NCBI GenBank assembly: GCA_944990035.1
Contig: CALYLX010000074.1
Span: 248,001-312,000 of the forward strand
Source: Clitopilus passeckerianus
Lineage: Eukaryota; Basidiomycota; Agaricomycetes; Agaricales; Entolomataceae
Length of the DNA stretch: 64,000 bases
Reading direction: 5' to 3'
Position 1 is the stretch's first letter. Each line of letters starts with the position of its first letter. The translations under genes were made by a program, and so were the position numbers. The notes under the pieces were generated by a model that saw nothing but the letters and a program-made list of their open reading frames with translations, was not told where the DNA came from and did no database searches. Below are positions 22,868 through 34,909 of this stretch, piece by piece.

Positions 22868-24694
22868 CTAAAACCCCTTATGATCCCATACGTTTCCAAC
22901 TGGACTATACTCCTTCACCCCCTTCCCCAACAACCTCTTCATCGTCAAAGCCGCCGTCCGAATGAACAATGACCCATCCAGGCATTCCGCACCTTCCAAC
23001 TCCGTCCTTCTAAAGTCCCCTTCCCCAGTCTCCCGGTTCCCGTAAACCTTCGCGAAATGTGACAAAGCGCGTTGAAGCTTGGGTAGATGATCATCAGGGA
23101 AGGTGATAGTAGTTTCGAGTATTTCTTGCCATAGTTTATCTTCGGACTGTGTGCGACCTGCACCTTCAGCGGAGTGGTCGAAGCCGTTTGGGAGTTGTAT
23201 TGTTGGTGAGGGTTGCGGGAGTGCTGAGAGGGAGGAGGGCAGGGGAGCAGACATGAACGAGCAGATGTCGGGAACTGGGCGACCACGTGTTAGCCAGTAT
23301 ATGAGAGTTGTGATGAAGTAACCTCGTAGACACAGTTCTTGGTACGCTGGTTTAAGTTGTGTCACGAACGTGCTCAGGAAGATGGACGAATTGACCAGAT
23401 GCATCCTTTCAAGTCCCGAGATTAGCAAAACCTCGAAATGCGAACCTCACGAAATGACGTACAAGTAGAAATCCGCCCTGAATTCCTCCTCCGAAACCCT
23501 TCCTCCGACACCATACAGCAACACATTCATCCATACCAACTCTTCAACCTTCCTCCTCACGACCTCCGGGTCCCGTGCATCGAACGTCCACTGAGAAACA
23601 TATTCCCTTAGGACCTCCTGATGCCTTGCAACTGCCCTCGGGCGAACAGCAAGTCTTCTTTTGAACCTAAGCCTGGTATCAGTCGACATCCGGGCAAGGA
23701 CGTCGAAAGCGTGCGTTCCTTTTCCGGCAGTAGTTCGCGAGGAAGTGGAGCTGTGCAATGCGGAGTCCCACCAGGACGGAGGGAACAAGCAGGAGAAAGT
23801 GTTGGCTTGATGAATTGCTACTGAGGCCAGACCTGGAGAAAAGAAATTGCATTAGCCTATGTAGCGCAGATGCGAGGGGAGGAGGCGAAAACTGACCTTC
23901 AGCAGTCAACCCAGGTAGACCCATCTCGAGGCCACATCCAAGGTGTATGAAGGCATGCATGAGGCCATCGTATAGCCTACTATACATCCCTCGTTTCGGT
24001 ACCCGTGTAGTAACTGGCACATCGTTGGGCCGCACTTCCACCTTGCCTTCGTCTTCGGATGAGGATGATGACAAGGGAGGAGAGGACGGGTGAGCGAGAT
24101 CTTCACCCTCCTCGTAATTCGCGTCCAAGTTGAAGATGTATTCCTCCATGATTCGTGGGACAGATTTAGCCCGTAGTTCTTCTTTGAAGAAGTCTAGATA
24201 GGCTTTGTAGTACCTTCAAACCACCCCCCCATCAACACCTGTGTCTGGCTCACTGGAAGGAGGATAACACATACCTATCATCTCCCAAATGCTCCGAAAA
24301 GTTCTCATTCGTAATGACCTTTAACTCCGGATCCCGGGGATCGTGCAACACCTCCCGATGATCACCCAAATCGTACGCAGCTTCAAGCGTATTCTTCTGT
24401 GCCCCGAGGGCCCAAAGCGTCAATGTGTAATGAGCTGCATGGCTGATAAAACAAACTGTTGATTAGTTTGAGTTTCGACAACAAATGGGGACAAAAGGGA
24501 TAAACATTCACTCACTTGTGCAACCCATCCTCGCCCTCAGAGGAGAACAGAACATGGTAATTGTCGTGGTTATCCTTCAATAGTCTCAAAAGTGTTTCCG
24601 TCGCTTCTGGGGTCGTATGTGCCCATGTTGGGTGAGGAAGGGCTGATGCGGATTCAGAAGAAGAAGAGGGTGGTGAAGGGGTAGGAAACTCCAT
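22868..24694 (-). CDS. questin oxidase-like protein (DUF4243)
   Basis: Exons 24516-24694, 24275-24442, 23897-24213, 23463-23832 and 22868-23405 give 523 residues. The family pattern is clear: a His-rich NHAAHYTLTLWALGA block near residue 60, ITNENFSEHLGDDRYYKAYL, GLMHAFIHLGCGLEMGLPGL, and a C-terminal HLVNSSIFLSTF and LRGYFITTLIYWLTRGRP. Family members include the Baeyer-Villiger-type oxidase of questin metabolism in Aspergillus, but most basidiomycete members have no assigned substrate, so the reaction here is inferred only. A low-complexity Ser/Glu insert lies at about residues 150-170. It is convergent with lectin copy C. Confidence 0.82.
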
Positions 24695-25098
24695 CACGTT
24701 CAAGACTTGAAAGGTAGGAGGGCTTGGGGACTAGCACCCTGAGCCTTTTAATATCCTCACAACACGAGGCCGAGGGGTTCGATTGTGCAGTCGGAGTAAT
24801 GAAGTCATAACGCCTGTCTGTTCCACCGGGACTTAGCTCGCTAATTGGCAGACGGCATGAATGGATCAACACGGTAACATCCAACCCGCTGCTTGTGGGG
24901 CCGAAGTAGCCTGAGAGTACGCCGTAAAGCAGAGTATCCATGTCCCGGCCAAGCGAAACCATTTCATATTTGCTGGGACAGCTGACATGGTATTGTGGGA
25001 GAAGTTCACTGCAATGAACGCCGCAACACTAGCGATGAGAAACTGGCAATGCATTGAGGACTAACGATCTACACATACATGCTACATCCTGTCCTAAA
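24695..25098. other. intergenic
   Basis: Promoter side of the questin oxidase-like gene and 3' flank of LCP5. Nothing else is supported. Confidence 0.6.
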
Positions 25099-26380
25099 TC
25101 ACCTCCCCGAAGAACTCTTCTTAAGTCTCCGCTTAGCCGCCTTCGCAGCCTGGTCAAACCGACTCTTCTTCCTAGGCCGCTCACCATCCACTTCCCCACC
25201 CTCATCCTCATCTCCCCGTTTCCTCCCTCCCTCTCCCCGACTCCTCTCCAGCACGCTCTTCTTCTTCCCTCTCATCCTCAACTCCTCATACCCATCCCCC
25301 GTCACCTTCGACCCTCGGCCCTTATTGGACTCGCCTCTCTCCACACTCCTCAACACATCCCCAAACTCATCCTCCAACCCACCAGCTTTTCTCCTCCCTC
25401 TCGCATTCCCGGCGCCAGCAAGTGTCCCACCCAACGCCAAATCAGCCTCGTCCCTCTCCCTCCGCTTCGCATCCCTCTTCTTCATAACCAGCCTTGTGAA
25501 ATTCTCCTCCTCGAAATCATTAAGCCTCTTCAAGTACTTCGCGCGACCGCTCTCCATGCTCGGTGCACCGCCAAGACCAGAAGTCGTCTCTATATGCGGG
25601 CGGGACATGTCGGACGAGAGAGCTGCGAGGGCAGACGGGATGGGTGGACGTTCTTTACGTTGTTGGGATTTGGATTTGGAATTCGTGGTGGGGAGGTAGG
25701 GGACTGGTGCGACGCGGGGTGGGCGGTAGATTCCTCCTCCTGAGGTGGGATCGAAGTCGTCTGGGAGGTCGTCCGCTGCTTCGTCGCCGGAGCCGTCTGG
25801 ATCAACGAGGTTTTGTGGGTTGGGGCGGAAGGCTAATGGGTCTGTTCATAGCATAGCATATAGTCAGCATATATGCGTAGTTTAAGCCTAAAGGAAAGGA
25901 CAAACCATTCATGATGTCCCCACTACCCTTCTGTGGCTCTTCTTGGGCCAACCTGACCAATTTTTGGATTTGGTATTGCATACGCATTTCGAGGGTTTTG
26001 ATTTTTTCCAGGACGATTCTGGTTTCTACCATCTCATCGACGAGATCGCCAGCAGCGCTTCCTCTCTGATCCCTTTCAGTTGAGCTGAAGGGTTGCGCAG
26101 GTGGTGATCGAGTGCTGAGAGTGTGTCCAGAGACTCGATGGCAGGAGAGGAGGACGAGTCCATTGAGATATGAAAGCAGAGCGTGATGCTTCAGCGACAA
26201 GAGTGAAATGCCAGATCTCGTGTCCAGCTGGTCCTTTCTTTAAAGTACATTAGGTCTTGTGCAACAACAGAATGATATCGATAAAACTTACCTGTCGACG
26301 ATGGACTTGATCAATTGTCGTACAGACGACATACTAGTTGCCATCTCGTCCATGAGGGTACAGAATTGTTCCCCTTCCAT
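25099..26380 (-). CDS. LCP5: LCP5/neuroguidin (Sas10/Utp3/C1D family), rRNA processing
   Basis: Exons 26292-26380, 25906-26237 and 25099-25841 give 387 residues. The N-terminal third is a helical Sas10/C1D domain (GISLLSLKHHALLSYLNGL ... EMRMQYQIQKLV). Next come the linker block IYRPPRVAPVPYLP and the C-terminal EEENFTRLVMKKRDAKRRE and a lysine/arginine-rich tail with KKKSRFDQAAKAAK. LCP5 works in the small-subunit processome with the U3 snoRNP in 18S rRNA maturation; its place of action is the nucleolus. The basic tail fits nuclear import. Length and domain order match fungal homologs. Confidence 0.85.
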
Positions 26381-27259
26381 CTTTCAAGCCTACAGAAAAT
26401 TTTCAGCGTCAGGTGGGTTCTGAAGATTCCAAAAAACGGAAGCAAAAGAGAAAGAATCAGTTAACGGTTTTCTAGGCCGCCGCTCGTTGAGCGTAGTGCG
26501 TCTCAGCAATGATTTTCTGAGCCCAGTGCGTTTCTTCATACAAGTATTGTGGAATGCAAGGGAATTTGGTCGACTTACCCTAGATGATGGTGGTTTTTGG
26601 GAAGGACTTTTCGTGGGAATATCTTACCGTTTCGCGACGCGGGGTAACTTGAGCGCAACGCCGACCATGCAAACGACGTTGGCGACAATACAAAGCTTGA
26701 ACCTTTTACTAGCGGCCATCGCTATCCTTCAAGATGTCATGGACTTGCTTGAAAGCTGGGATGGAAATCAATACTACAGCTGATTTCATCGATAAAGTCG
26801 CAAACTGACCTTTCATGTTGCTCGTGTGCCACTGACAGCGGCCACCACCTCGCCACTGCCAACTATCCCTGCGTATTCATACAGGCAGGCCACAGCCACG
26901 AAGAATGGTCTTTCCTCTATACCTTCCAACCATTCTGATTTGGTTGTACGACGGATACGATCGCCTTGATTGTGGCGGTTCTTGTGCGAAACAAACACAA
27001 GGCTAGACGGCCGAAGCCGACCCAATCAGGTCATGCTGCATCTCATCCAATAACGGAACTCTCCTAACGCCTGAAGCCTGAGAGCCTGACATTCCAAAGA
27101 AGGCTTCAGAGATAACAAACACACCGTTTCGAATGATGAATGGCGGAACTATCCTGAAGCCTAACAACCCCACAGTCCCAAGATGGCTTCAAAGATAACA
27201 GTCTAACTATTTCCCTACTTTACACTGGCCTTGGCTCTGGCTGGCGATTCCGGCTCAGG
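26381..27259. other. intergenic between LCP5 and the permease (divergent)
   Basis: Carries an imperfect direct repeat (27054-27210) near the permease start. A plus-strand ORF at 26487-26783 has no motif support. Confidence 0.5.
27054..27210 (+). repeat. imperfect tandem direct repeat upstream of permease
   Basis: Two copies of about 65-70 nt share CGGAACT, TCCT, GAAGCCT, CCAAGA and GGCTTCA(A/G)AGATAACA, about 85 nt apart. Position just upstream of the permease ATG suggests a duplicated promoter element. Confidence 0.5.
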
Positions 27260-29341
27260 ATGTCGCCTCACACCCCTCTAACTAACGAGCGTCACCCAAG
27301 CTATGGATCTGTGTCTACCGTCGCTCAGAAACGCGCAATCGATGTGGAAGAAGTGCCAGAAGTCGAGGCGCCTCCGGAGGTCGTAACTGAGCGCGCTTCG
27401 AACGAGGCGCGTTTAATTGGCATACCTTCTGCTATTTTCATGATTGTCAGTCGGATGATAGGAGCTGCGTATGTCCTTTGTTCTTTGTTTTGTAGATCTA
27501 TTCAACTGACATGGCTGGCTCTAGGATATTCATGACACCCAGCACGATTCTTGCTCAGAGCGGGAGCGTTGGACTATTTCTGTAAGTCTCCTTCAAACTG
27601 GCCCTTCATAAGGTCTCACTCATGTTTTCTGATTCTGCAGGTTAATGTGGATAGTCGGAGGTGTGATTGCCTACCTTGGTATGCAAGTGTATGTCGTTTG
27701 GGGCACAGTACGTTTATCATTAGCTCTATTCTGGTTATTTCCAACTGACGTGGTAACAGGCGATTCCACGCAATGGAGGCGACAAGAACTACATTGAATA
27801 TCTCTTCCCCAAACCCAAAGGGCTCGCGACCTCGACCTACGCTGCTTACGCTACTTTGATCGGTACGTATCCTCTTCACTCCTCTTCCCCGACTCTTTCT
27901 AAGTGAATTGCTACTTTTAGGGTTCACAGCAGGGAACTGCATCGCGTTCTCTCAATACCTCTTCAAAGCGCTCTCTATCCAAACTTCACCCACATCTCCG
28001 TCCCTGTCTCCCTCCAGTGAAGCCAACTCCTTCTCCCTAAAACTAACCGCTTTCACCTGCATCTCCTTCTGCATGCTCGTCCACGGACTCCTCCCCTCCT
28101 TTGGTGTCAGGCTCCAAAGCGTATTCGGCATGCTCAAGATGGCCGTAATAGCCTTCGTCGTCGGCTCGGGAATCCTCGCCTTTACCCGTGGACCATGGCA
28201 CCCCAACAACAACCCCCTACTGTCCTACCCCATACCAAATCGAAACAAGAATTTCGAAAACATCTGGGAAGGCACGACCACCTCCCCAGCCGAATTCTGT
28301 ACCGCTCTCTACAGCGTCCTCTGGGGCTACGGCGGGTACTACCACATCAACTACGCTCTTGCCGAGGTCAAATCTCCCAAACGCACCTTGAGAATTGCTG
28401 GACCGCTGGCAACCGCGCTTGTTGCATTTTGTTATATTTCGGCCAACCTGGCATACCTGGCGGCTGCGTCGAAGGAGGAGATTGTTGGTTCGAGTAAGGG
28501 AGGTGGTGGGGAGGGGGAGGGGAGGGTGTTGGTTGCTGCGCTGTTGTTTAGGAATGTGTGGGGGCCGGGGAGGATGGAGAGGGTGTTGGACGGGTTCGTG
28601 GCGATGTGTGCGATGGGGAATGTTTTATCTGTGGTGGGTTCTTTCTATTGCACTTCAGCTCTCAATGCATCTACTAATGAGGGTTGTTGGATATAAAGAT
28701 GTACTCGCAAGGCAGAGTAAACCAAGAACTCGCCAAAGAAGGTGTTTTACCAGCCAGCAAGTTCTGGGCGTCGAGTTTTCCTGTAGGTGCACCATTGGCT
28801 GGGTTAAGTCTGCGTACGTTCCTTCCACCTCCTAACCATATACGTCTGCTGACACACGAAACATATAGATTGGCTTGTATGCACCCTGGTGATATTCGGC
28901 ATCTCCGCAAAGGATGCATACCAATTCGTCATCAACGTCGTACGTCTCCCCCTCTCCAACATTCACTGCGTGTCGCTAACCAATTCGATTCTTCATCCAC
29001 AGAGATCATACCCAGGCGCACTCATCAACGTCCTAATCTCCTTCGGCCTCATCTACCTCTCCTCTTCCCGCCATTCCCATCCTCCCACATCCACCCCATA
29101 TACCAATCGCGATTCGAATACCACCCAAATCCCAAAACTCTCCACCTTCAGCCTCCTCTCCGCTCTCATGTTCGGACTCGCCAACACCTTCCTCTTAATC
29201 GCGCCTTTCGTGCCTCCTCCTGAGGGCAGTCAGCCGTATGAGAGTTTACCGTATTGGATACATATTGTTGGTGGGTGGGCGGTGTTTGGGTTGGGTGTGG
29301 TTTGGTGGGTTGTTTGGAGGTGGGGGGATTGGAGGAGGTAG
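27260..29341 (+). CDS. amino-acid permease, methionine-permease (MUP1)-like
   Basis: Exons 27260-27468, 27525-27581, 27641-27707, 27760-27862, 27921-28633, 28699-28813, 28869-28939 and 29003-29341 give 557 residues. A hydrophilic N-terminus (HPSYGSVSTVAQK) is followed by about twelve hydrophobic segments. LAT/YAT-type signatures are present: SRMIGAAIFMTPSTILAQSG, the helix-breaking FTAGNCIAFSQY, and GYGGYYHINYALAEVKSP. Fungal members of this group (MUP1 type) import methionine and other amino acids at the plasma membrane; the exact substrate is inferred. A paralog lies tail-to-tail at 29557-31573. The extra intron between exons 2 and 3 is missing in that paralog. Confidence 0.85.
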
Positions 29342-29556
29342 GGGAGCGAGGATTTAGAGAGGTTGGGATTAGAGGTTGCTCAGAATTCAATTATATGACT
29401 AAATGAGACGAATCAAAAATTATCTTATGCACTACCACCCCGGCCTGCAGAAAACGTTGCAAACTCTCGTAATAACGTCCGAATATCATTGACTGAGGTA
29501 TCCTTAGTCTATTCCAAAATATGCAACAAACACATCTACTCTACTCTACTAATCTA

Positions 29557-31573
29557 TCACTCAACCCTCCCCTTCCCAACCCTCCTAAACACCCCCCTCC
29601 TAACCCCATCCTCACCCACCTCATCCTCCCTCTCAACCCAATACCCACCCCACCACGGCCCCAGCCTCGCCCACACAACCCAATACACCGCCCCCACGCC
29701 GAAAACCGCCCACCCTCCGACCGCATGGACCCAATACGGTAAACTCTCATACGGCTCCGAGCCCTTAGGCGGTGGGAGGAGGGGGACAAGGAAGAGGAAT
29801 GTGTTCAGAATACCGAATGTTAAGGCGGCGAGCTGGGAGAGGGGTGAGACGCGCGGCCAGTGTGGGGATGGGGGAGAGAGGGAGGGGGAGGAGAGGTAGA
29901 TGATTCCGAAGGATATTAGGGCGTTTATTATTGCTAGAGGGTATGATATCTGCGGGGTGGGGTGGGGTTAGTAGGGAAGGAGGAGGGAAGAAGGAAGGAA
30001 GGGGACGTACGATATTGATAACAAATTCGTAGGCGTCTCCGGCGGAGATGGTAAATATTAGTATAGTACATAGAGCCCAATCTGTTGAAGAATTTGAAAG
30101 TCAGATTTCTGGAGGTGATAGTGAAGGGTGGAAACGCACGAAGACTCAATCCAGTAAGGGGTGCATTAAACGGAACGCTCGATGCCCAAAACTTGCTAAA
30201 CGGAAGAATCCCTTCTCTTCCCAACTCTTGGTTCACTCTCGCTTGTGAGAACATCTATACGATTGAAGTCAGCTTCAATTCCAAGGTATATGCAGTATAT
30301 GCAGAGAGGAACATACCACACTCATAACATTCCCCAACGCCGAAAACGCCACAAACGCACTCAACACCCTCTCCGTCCACGCACCCCACACATTCTTAAA
30401 CAACAACGCCGCCACAAGCCTCCCACTCCCCGTAATCTCCTCCTTCGTCGCCGCCGCAAAGTACGCCACGTTCGCCGATATGTATAACGTCGCCACCAGC
30501 CCAATCGCAACAGGCCCTGCAATCTTTATGGTCCTCGCGGGGTTCTTCACCTCACTTAGGGCGTAATTCACATTCGAGAACCCCGCGTACCCCCATAGTG
30601 CGTTGTAGAGCCCTAAACAGAACGAGCTGAGGTTCGAAGTGGTGCCTTCGAATGGGTGCTCGAAGTTTCTCTGGAAGGGCGTTTGTGATCCTGCACCCGC
30701 CTCCATCTCGAGGTGGCCCATGTAGGCTGCTAGGCCGGAGCCGATGACGATGAGGAGGACGATGATTTTGAACATCCCGAGGAGGTTCTGGATGCGCAGG
30801 CCAAGGGTAACCATGCTTCCGTGGAGGAGCATGGTGAAGGTTATGCATCCGAAGCCGGTGAGTTTGAGAGCTAGGGGCGTGGGTGTGAAGGAGAGGGCCT
30901 TGAGGAAGTATTCCCCAAAGACGAGGGAGTTTCCGGCGGAGTAGGCTATTGCGAAAAGGGAGATTGTTAGAATAGGCTGAGGGAATGAAAGTGGAGAAGT
31001 ACCTAGTAGTGTGCCAAACGCTGCGTAAACCGAGGTCGAGAGAAACTTTGGTCTGGGGAACATGTATTCGAGATAGTTCTTCTCGCCTCCGCTCCGTGGA
31101 AATGCCTGTTTGGCCATTAGACCATGAGTTGCAGGAATTACGAGACTTGGACATACCGAACCCCAGATAACGTAGACGTGCATGCCAAGGTAGGCGAACA
31201 CACCGCCAAATATCCACATGAGCAACGAAAGACCAACACTTCCGCTCTGTACAAGAACAGTACTAGGCGTAGCAAACACGCTGTATTCGAACCCATGAGC
31301 TTCTGTGCATGCCCGAAAGTAACCTAACACGACTCACGCAGTCCCAATCATCCTATTGAGAATAATAAACACCGCAGAAAACACCCCAATAACCCTCTTC
31401 CCCTCCTGAGCGACATCAGCAATCCCACCGACCTCCTCACCGTCTAAAAGTCCAGTCGTCTCTCTATCATTCAAGCCATCATCTGAATCCGCATCCGCAC
31501 CAGCGTGCTTCTGTGCAACAGTCGATACCGATCCATAGCTCTGGTGTCGCTGCGCAGAAATTCTCAGCGACAT
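29557..31573 (-). CDS. amino-acid permease, methionine-permease (MUP1)-like paralog
   Basis: Exons 31338-31573, 31157-31280, 31003-31105, 30317-30945, 30140-30254, 30011-30081 and 29557-29949 give 556 residues. It parallels the permease at 27260 throughout: HQSYGSVSTVAQK, NRMIGTAVFATPSTVLVQSG, YSAGNSLVFGEY, YAGFSNVNYALSEVKNP, and a C-terminal SLPYWVHAVGGWAVFG. One intron fewer than the paralog. The two genes converge with 215 nt between stop codons, so overlapping 3' UTRs and antisense effects are possible. Plasma-membrane amino-acid uptake is inferred from the family. Confidence 0.85.
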
Positions 31574-31912
31574 TCCAGAGGTGTCACCGTCCCAGGTTGA
31601 GCGGTGTGGTGTGTAGGAGGAGGAAGACAGGAGACACCGGGGCCGGCGTGCTTGGGGTCATGTACTATCACTGGCGTATCGCCGGTTTGGGCACTCTGGG
31701 GCGAGTGACCTTATTGAGCCGAATAAGGTCAGCATGGCGTTCGATTGTACCACGATTACGACTATTAGCTTGCATTTCTGTGGTTATTGCTAGAACTCAA
31801 TTGGTCTGGTCTATGGCTGAAAAGAATGGTGGTGCTACTGTAATGATGAGCTGTGGCTAGGGGAACTTTATAAATGCCTTGAATGCCGAGGCATTCGACC
31901 TAGAAGACGACA
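31574..31912. promoter_or_regulatory. shared upstream region of permease and SDR genes
   Basis: The 339 nt between two divergent start codons. A near-palindromic TGCCTTGAATGCCGAGGCATTC lies at about 31875-31896, just before the SDR start. No coding sequence is supported. Confidence 0.4.
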
Positions 31913-33264
31913 ATGGGCGTTATCTCATCTGCCTGGGCTGAACTCTTTCCTCAGAAACCTCCTGTCTGGACTGCAGAGGAGGTCCCAGACTTGACTGGAA
32001 AGGTCTTTCTCGTCACTGGAGGGAGCGGTGACATTGGCAAGGAAACTATCAGGGTACAGAGTTTTCCTATCGTCCTGTGAAGGGTAATCTACTTATTATT
32101 GTATAATGACGGTCAGGTCCTGCTGCTACACAATGCCACAGTCTACCTCGCAGCTAGAGATAAAGGGAAAGCTATCAAAGTCATTGGAGATCTCCGGGAG
32201 CTTACTGGAAAAGATGCAATATTCCTTCACCTCGACTTGGCTGATTTGAAGTCGATCAAGGAGACGGTCAGGGAGTTTACCAGGTATTCCTCTCTTATGA
32301 CTTTACCTTATATGTCCACATATTGAGGCAATTGAATAGCAAGGAAACTAGGTTAGACGTCCTCATTAACAATGCGTAAGTCCACCTTCAATTATCGCCT
32401 CGATCATCTACTAACAACTCCTCAATAGTGGCGTAATGATGTCTCCCATGAGACAGCTAACCAAGGACGGTACGTCTCCTCCCTCCCCCCTGCCTTCTGA
32501 TCTCCAACGAACAACCTAAGCTCACACCTATCACAGGCTACGACCTCCAATTCGGCACAAACGTCCTCGGCCACTTCTACCTCACCAAACTCCTTCTCCC
32601 TATCCTCCTCTCCACCGCCTCTCTTCTCGATGGACCCGGACACGCCCGCATAACCTTCCTCGCCACCGTCTCCGCCGCCCTTCATCCTCCCCTTTCCCTC
32701 CCCGCCTTCCTCCCCTGCTCCGAGCCTACCACCCGCCTGCGCCGCCACCTCGGGCGTCAAGCTCTCTACATGCAAAGCAAGTACGGGTCTTTGGTGTTAG
32801 CTCTAGAACTGGCGAGGAGATTTGGTGAAAAGGGAGTAGTATCGACCTGCGTCAACCCCGGGAGCGCGAGGACGGGGATTTATAGGTGGGTGAGGATGAC
32901 GTGGAGTGAGAGGTTGGTTCATGTGAGTTTATCTTTTTTGTTTTTGTTTTTCTATTGGTTCTTTGGATTGATAGGTGGATACAGAAATTGGTGATGAACC
33001 CCATCGAGTACGCTGCTCTTAATCCATTGTATGTGACTACACATCCGGAGGGGTATAAGTGGAATGGACAGGTGCGGTTGACTCTCTCTTTCTCTCTCCT
33101 AATTCGCTTGGATTCAACAAACTGATTTGAATATCTCTCTCACGATGACGTAGTTCTTCGCGCCTTGGGCTCGTTGGGTCCAGCTCAGCAAATCTGCGAC
33201 GGACCCGAAGATTGGAGAGGAGTTGTGGAATTGGTGTGAGGAGCAGGTTGCCGGGTTGGATTGA
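31913..33264 (+). CDS. short-chain dehydrogenase/reductase
   Basis: Exons 31913-32053, 32117-32283, 32340-32375, 32429-32469, 32537-32922, 32985-33071 and 33154-33264 give 322 residues. SDR landmarks in order: nucleotide-binding [12 protein letters not shown] near residue 32, [34 protein letters not shown], the active-site pair YMQSK, and [12 protein letters not shown] after it. The Rossmann glycine motif is the TGxxxxIG form of retinol-dehydrogenase/WW-oxidoreductase-like SDRs. Substrate unknown; NADP(H) or NAD(H) use is inferred. The acceptor of exon 6 was chosen at atacag because it alone keeps the frame into [20 protein letters not shown]. Confidence 0.85.
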
Positions 33265-33416
33265 GGGAGAATGATGATGTATTATGTACCTCTATATTGT
33301 GTTGATGTGTACTTTTCGAAGTAGTTGTGGCTAGAATATAAATAAAGTCTGGTATCATAATACATACATAATCGTAAAATCTGTCGACTCGGAAATGCAT
33401 CAAAAAGAAAACAGGT

Positions 33417-34095
33417 CTAATTCGCATTCACCGGCACCAACCCCTTCAACACCCCCATCGTCCTATCATATTCATCCGTATTACTCGTCTTCCTCAAGTT
33501 CTTCATCGCCTGACTCCTCTCAGCCTCAGTCACCTTCTTGTTCACCTTCGCCATATCCAGCTGCGCTGGGAACTTCTCCTTCAGGAACAGCAAGTCCTTC
33601 CTGTCACTCTCCGTCGAGCGGGTGGACATGTTTTGGATGATTTTGATGAAGAGGTGTGTGGTGGGGAGGAATGGTAGAATGTCAGGTATTATGGCGTCGT
33701 CGGATATGGTCAGATTGGTCAGGTTGCGTGGTAGACGCTCCCTATTCAAATTGTCAGCTACCGCAATCATCCATAGCTTGGATCGAGAGGACTCACTGCA
33801 ACACCAGAGCAACATGCACAGTCGTCGGCTTGTGTATAATCGCCAACCCCTCCGTCCCTCTCCCAATAAACACCGAAAACTCAGAGTCCTCAACGAACGC
33901 CTGCTTGACCTTATCGAACCCATTAAACATCGGCGTCTTCACCAGCACCTCGATATTCCTCGTCCCTCTCGTGCTACCCAAGTGCACGATCTGATAACCT
34001 CCGAAGAAGGCATGCTCGAGTTTCCGCGAGTCGAGCGCCTTGTGGATCGCTAGTGCGGCTTCGTTCAGTTTCGGTTTTTCGATTATGCAGGCCAT
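33417..34095 (-). CDS. nucleotidyltransferase-like hypothetical protein
   Basis: Exons 33797-34095 and 33417-33741 give 207 residues. The start reads ALAIHKALDSRKLEHAFFGG, followed by LGSTRGTRNIEVLV, which resembles the GG...R.T.DID core of minimal nucleotidyltransferase folds found in many small fungal proteins. The first acidic residue expected in the metal-binding pair is Asn here (RNIEV), so catalysis is doubtful. The C-terminal half is charged and helical (LLFLKEKFPAQLDMAKVNKK). No known partner in the neighbourhood. Function unknown. Confidence 0.6.
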
Positions 34096-34909
34096 AGCTC
34101 TGCAGGCTGGGACAAGACTGGAAAGAAATACATGAATCAGACACGGAAGCGCCCATCAGGTGGTGGTGGATGGAGATGACTGACCTTGATTTGGATGGGT
34201 AAGATCCATCCCATTTTTCGCGAGTCCACTATATATAGAACCCTCAGGTGTAGGTGTCCGCCTGCAGGTCCGCCTGTAAACCTTACCTTACGAGACGAGG
34301 ACAGCTCTGACACCATTGACAGTGCCGCGTGTCGTCGTATCCGACGGTGCAGGAGGGAATTAGGCAAAAATGCTGTGCGAGATCGATTATTATTAGCTCA
34401 TTCTAAATACGCGGTAACCCAATGAGGAAGCACTTAATATAATGTCAAAGGTGAGAAGTGATCATGGCGAGCTTGTGAAAGGCACTGGCAGGTGGGTTGA
34501 GGTTTGCTTAGGGTTGCTTTAGAGAAGCTGGAGAAGTGACGGCCCCCGCGAGTAATGAGAGTGAAGACGTGGGGGAGTCTGGAGAGAGTCACAATAAGAT
34601 CTCGAGAATCCGGCGGCCAGCTGCTGGTGAATCCGTATCGAGATTACCGTGTTATCACACCCACGCTCCCGAGAATCGAGGTGGGTAACGGTGATAAACC
34701 CGCGATATGATCTTCATTTCAGGCGTTGGCTGTGCAGGACACGCTCACATGAGGTAGAAGTTCATGAACGTGGTTGATCAAATTTGGATGGGTCTACATT
34801 CCGTGTGATATGAAGTCTTTCCTTGTCTTCCCAAAGGTACGTACATTACACAGCTCGCATCCGTGACTCATTGGTAGTGGCACGTTCCCCATTTCGACAT
34901 GATCCCGGG
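34096..34909. other. intergenic
   Basis: No supported gene. Contains a GC-rich stretch near 34540-34700 with short direct and inverted motifs (CGAGAATC, GGTGATAA). Confidence 0.5.

Noticed and set aside
25054..25743. 229- and 206-residue plus ORFs
   Set aside because: Both are shadows of the large LCP5 exon.
26487..26783. 98-residue plus ORF
   Set aside because: No motif or splice support; lies in the divergent promoter region.
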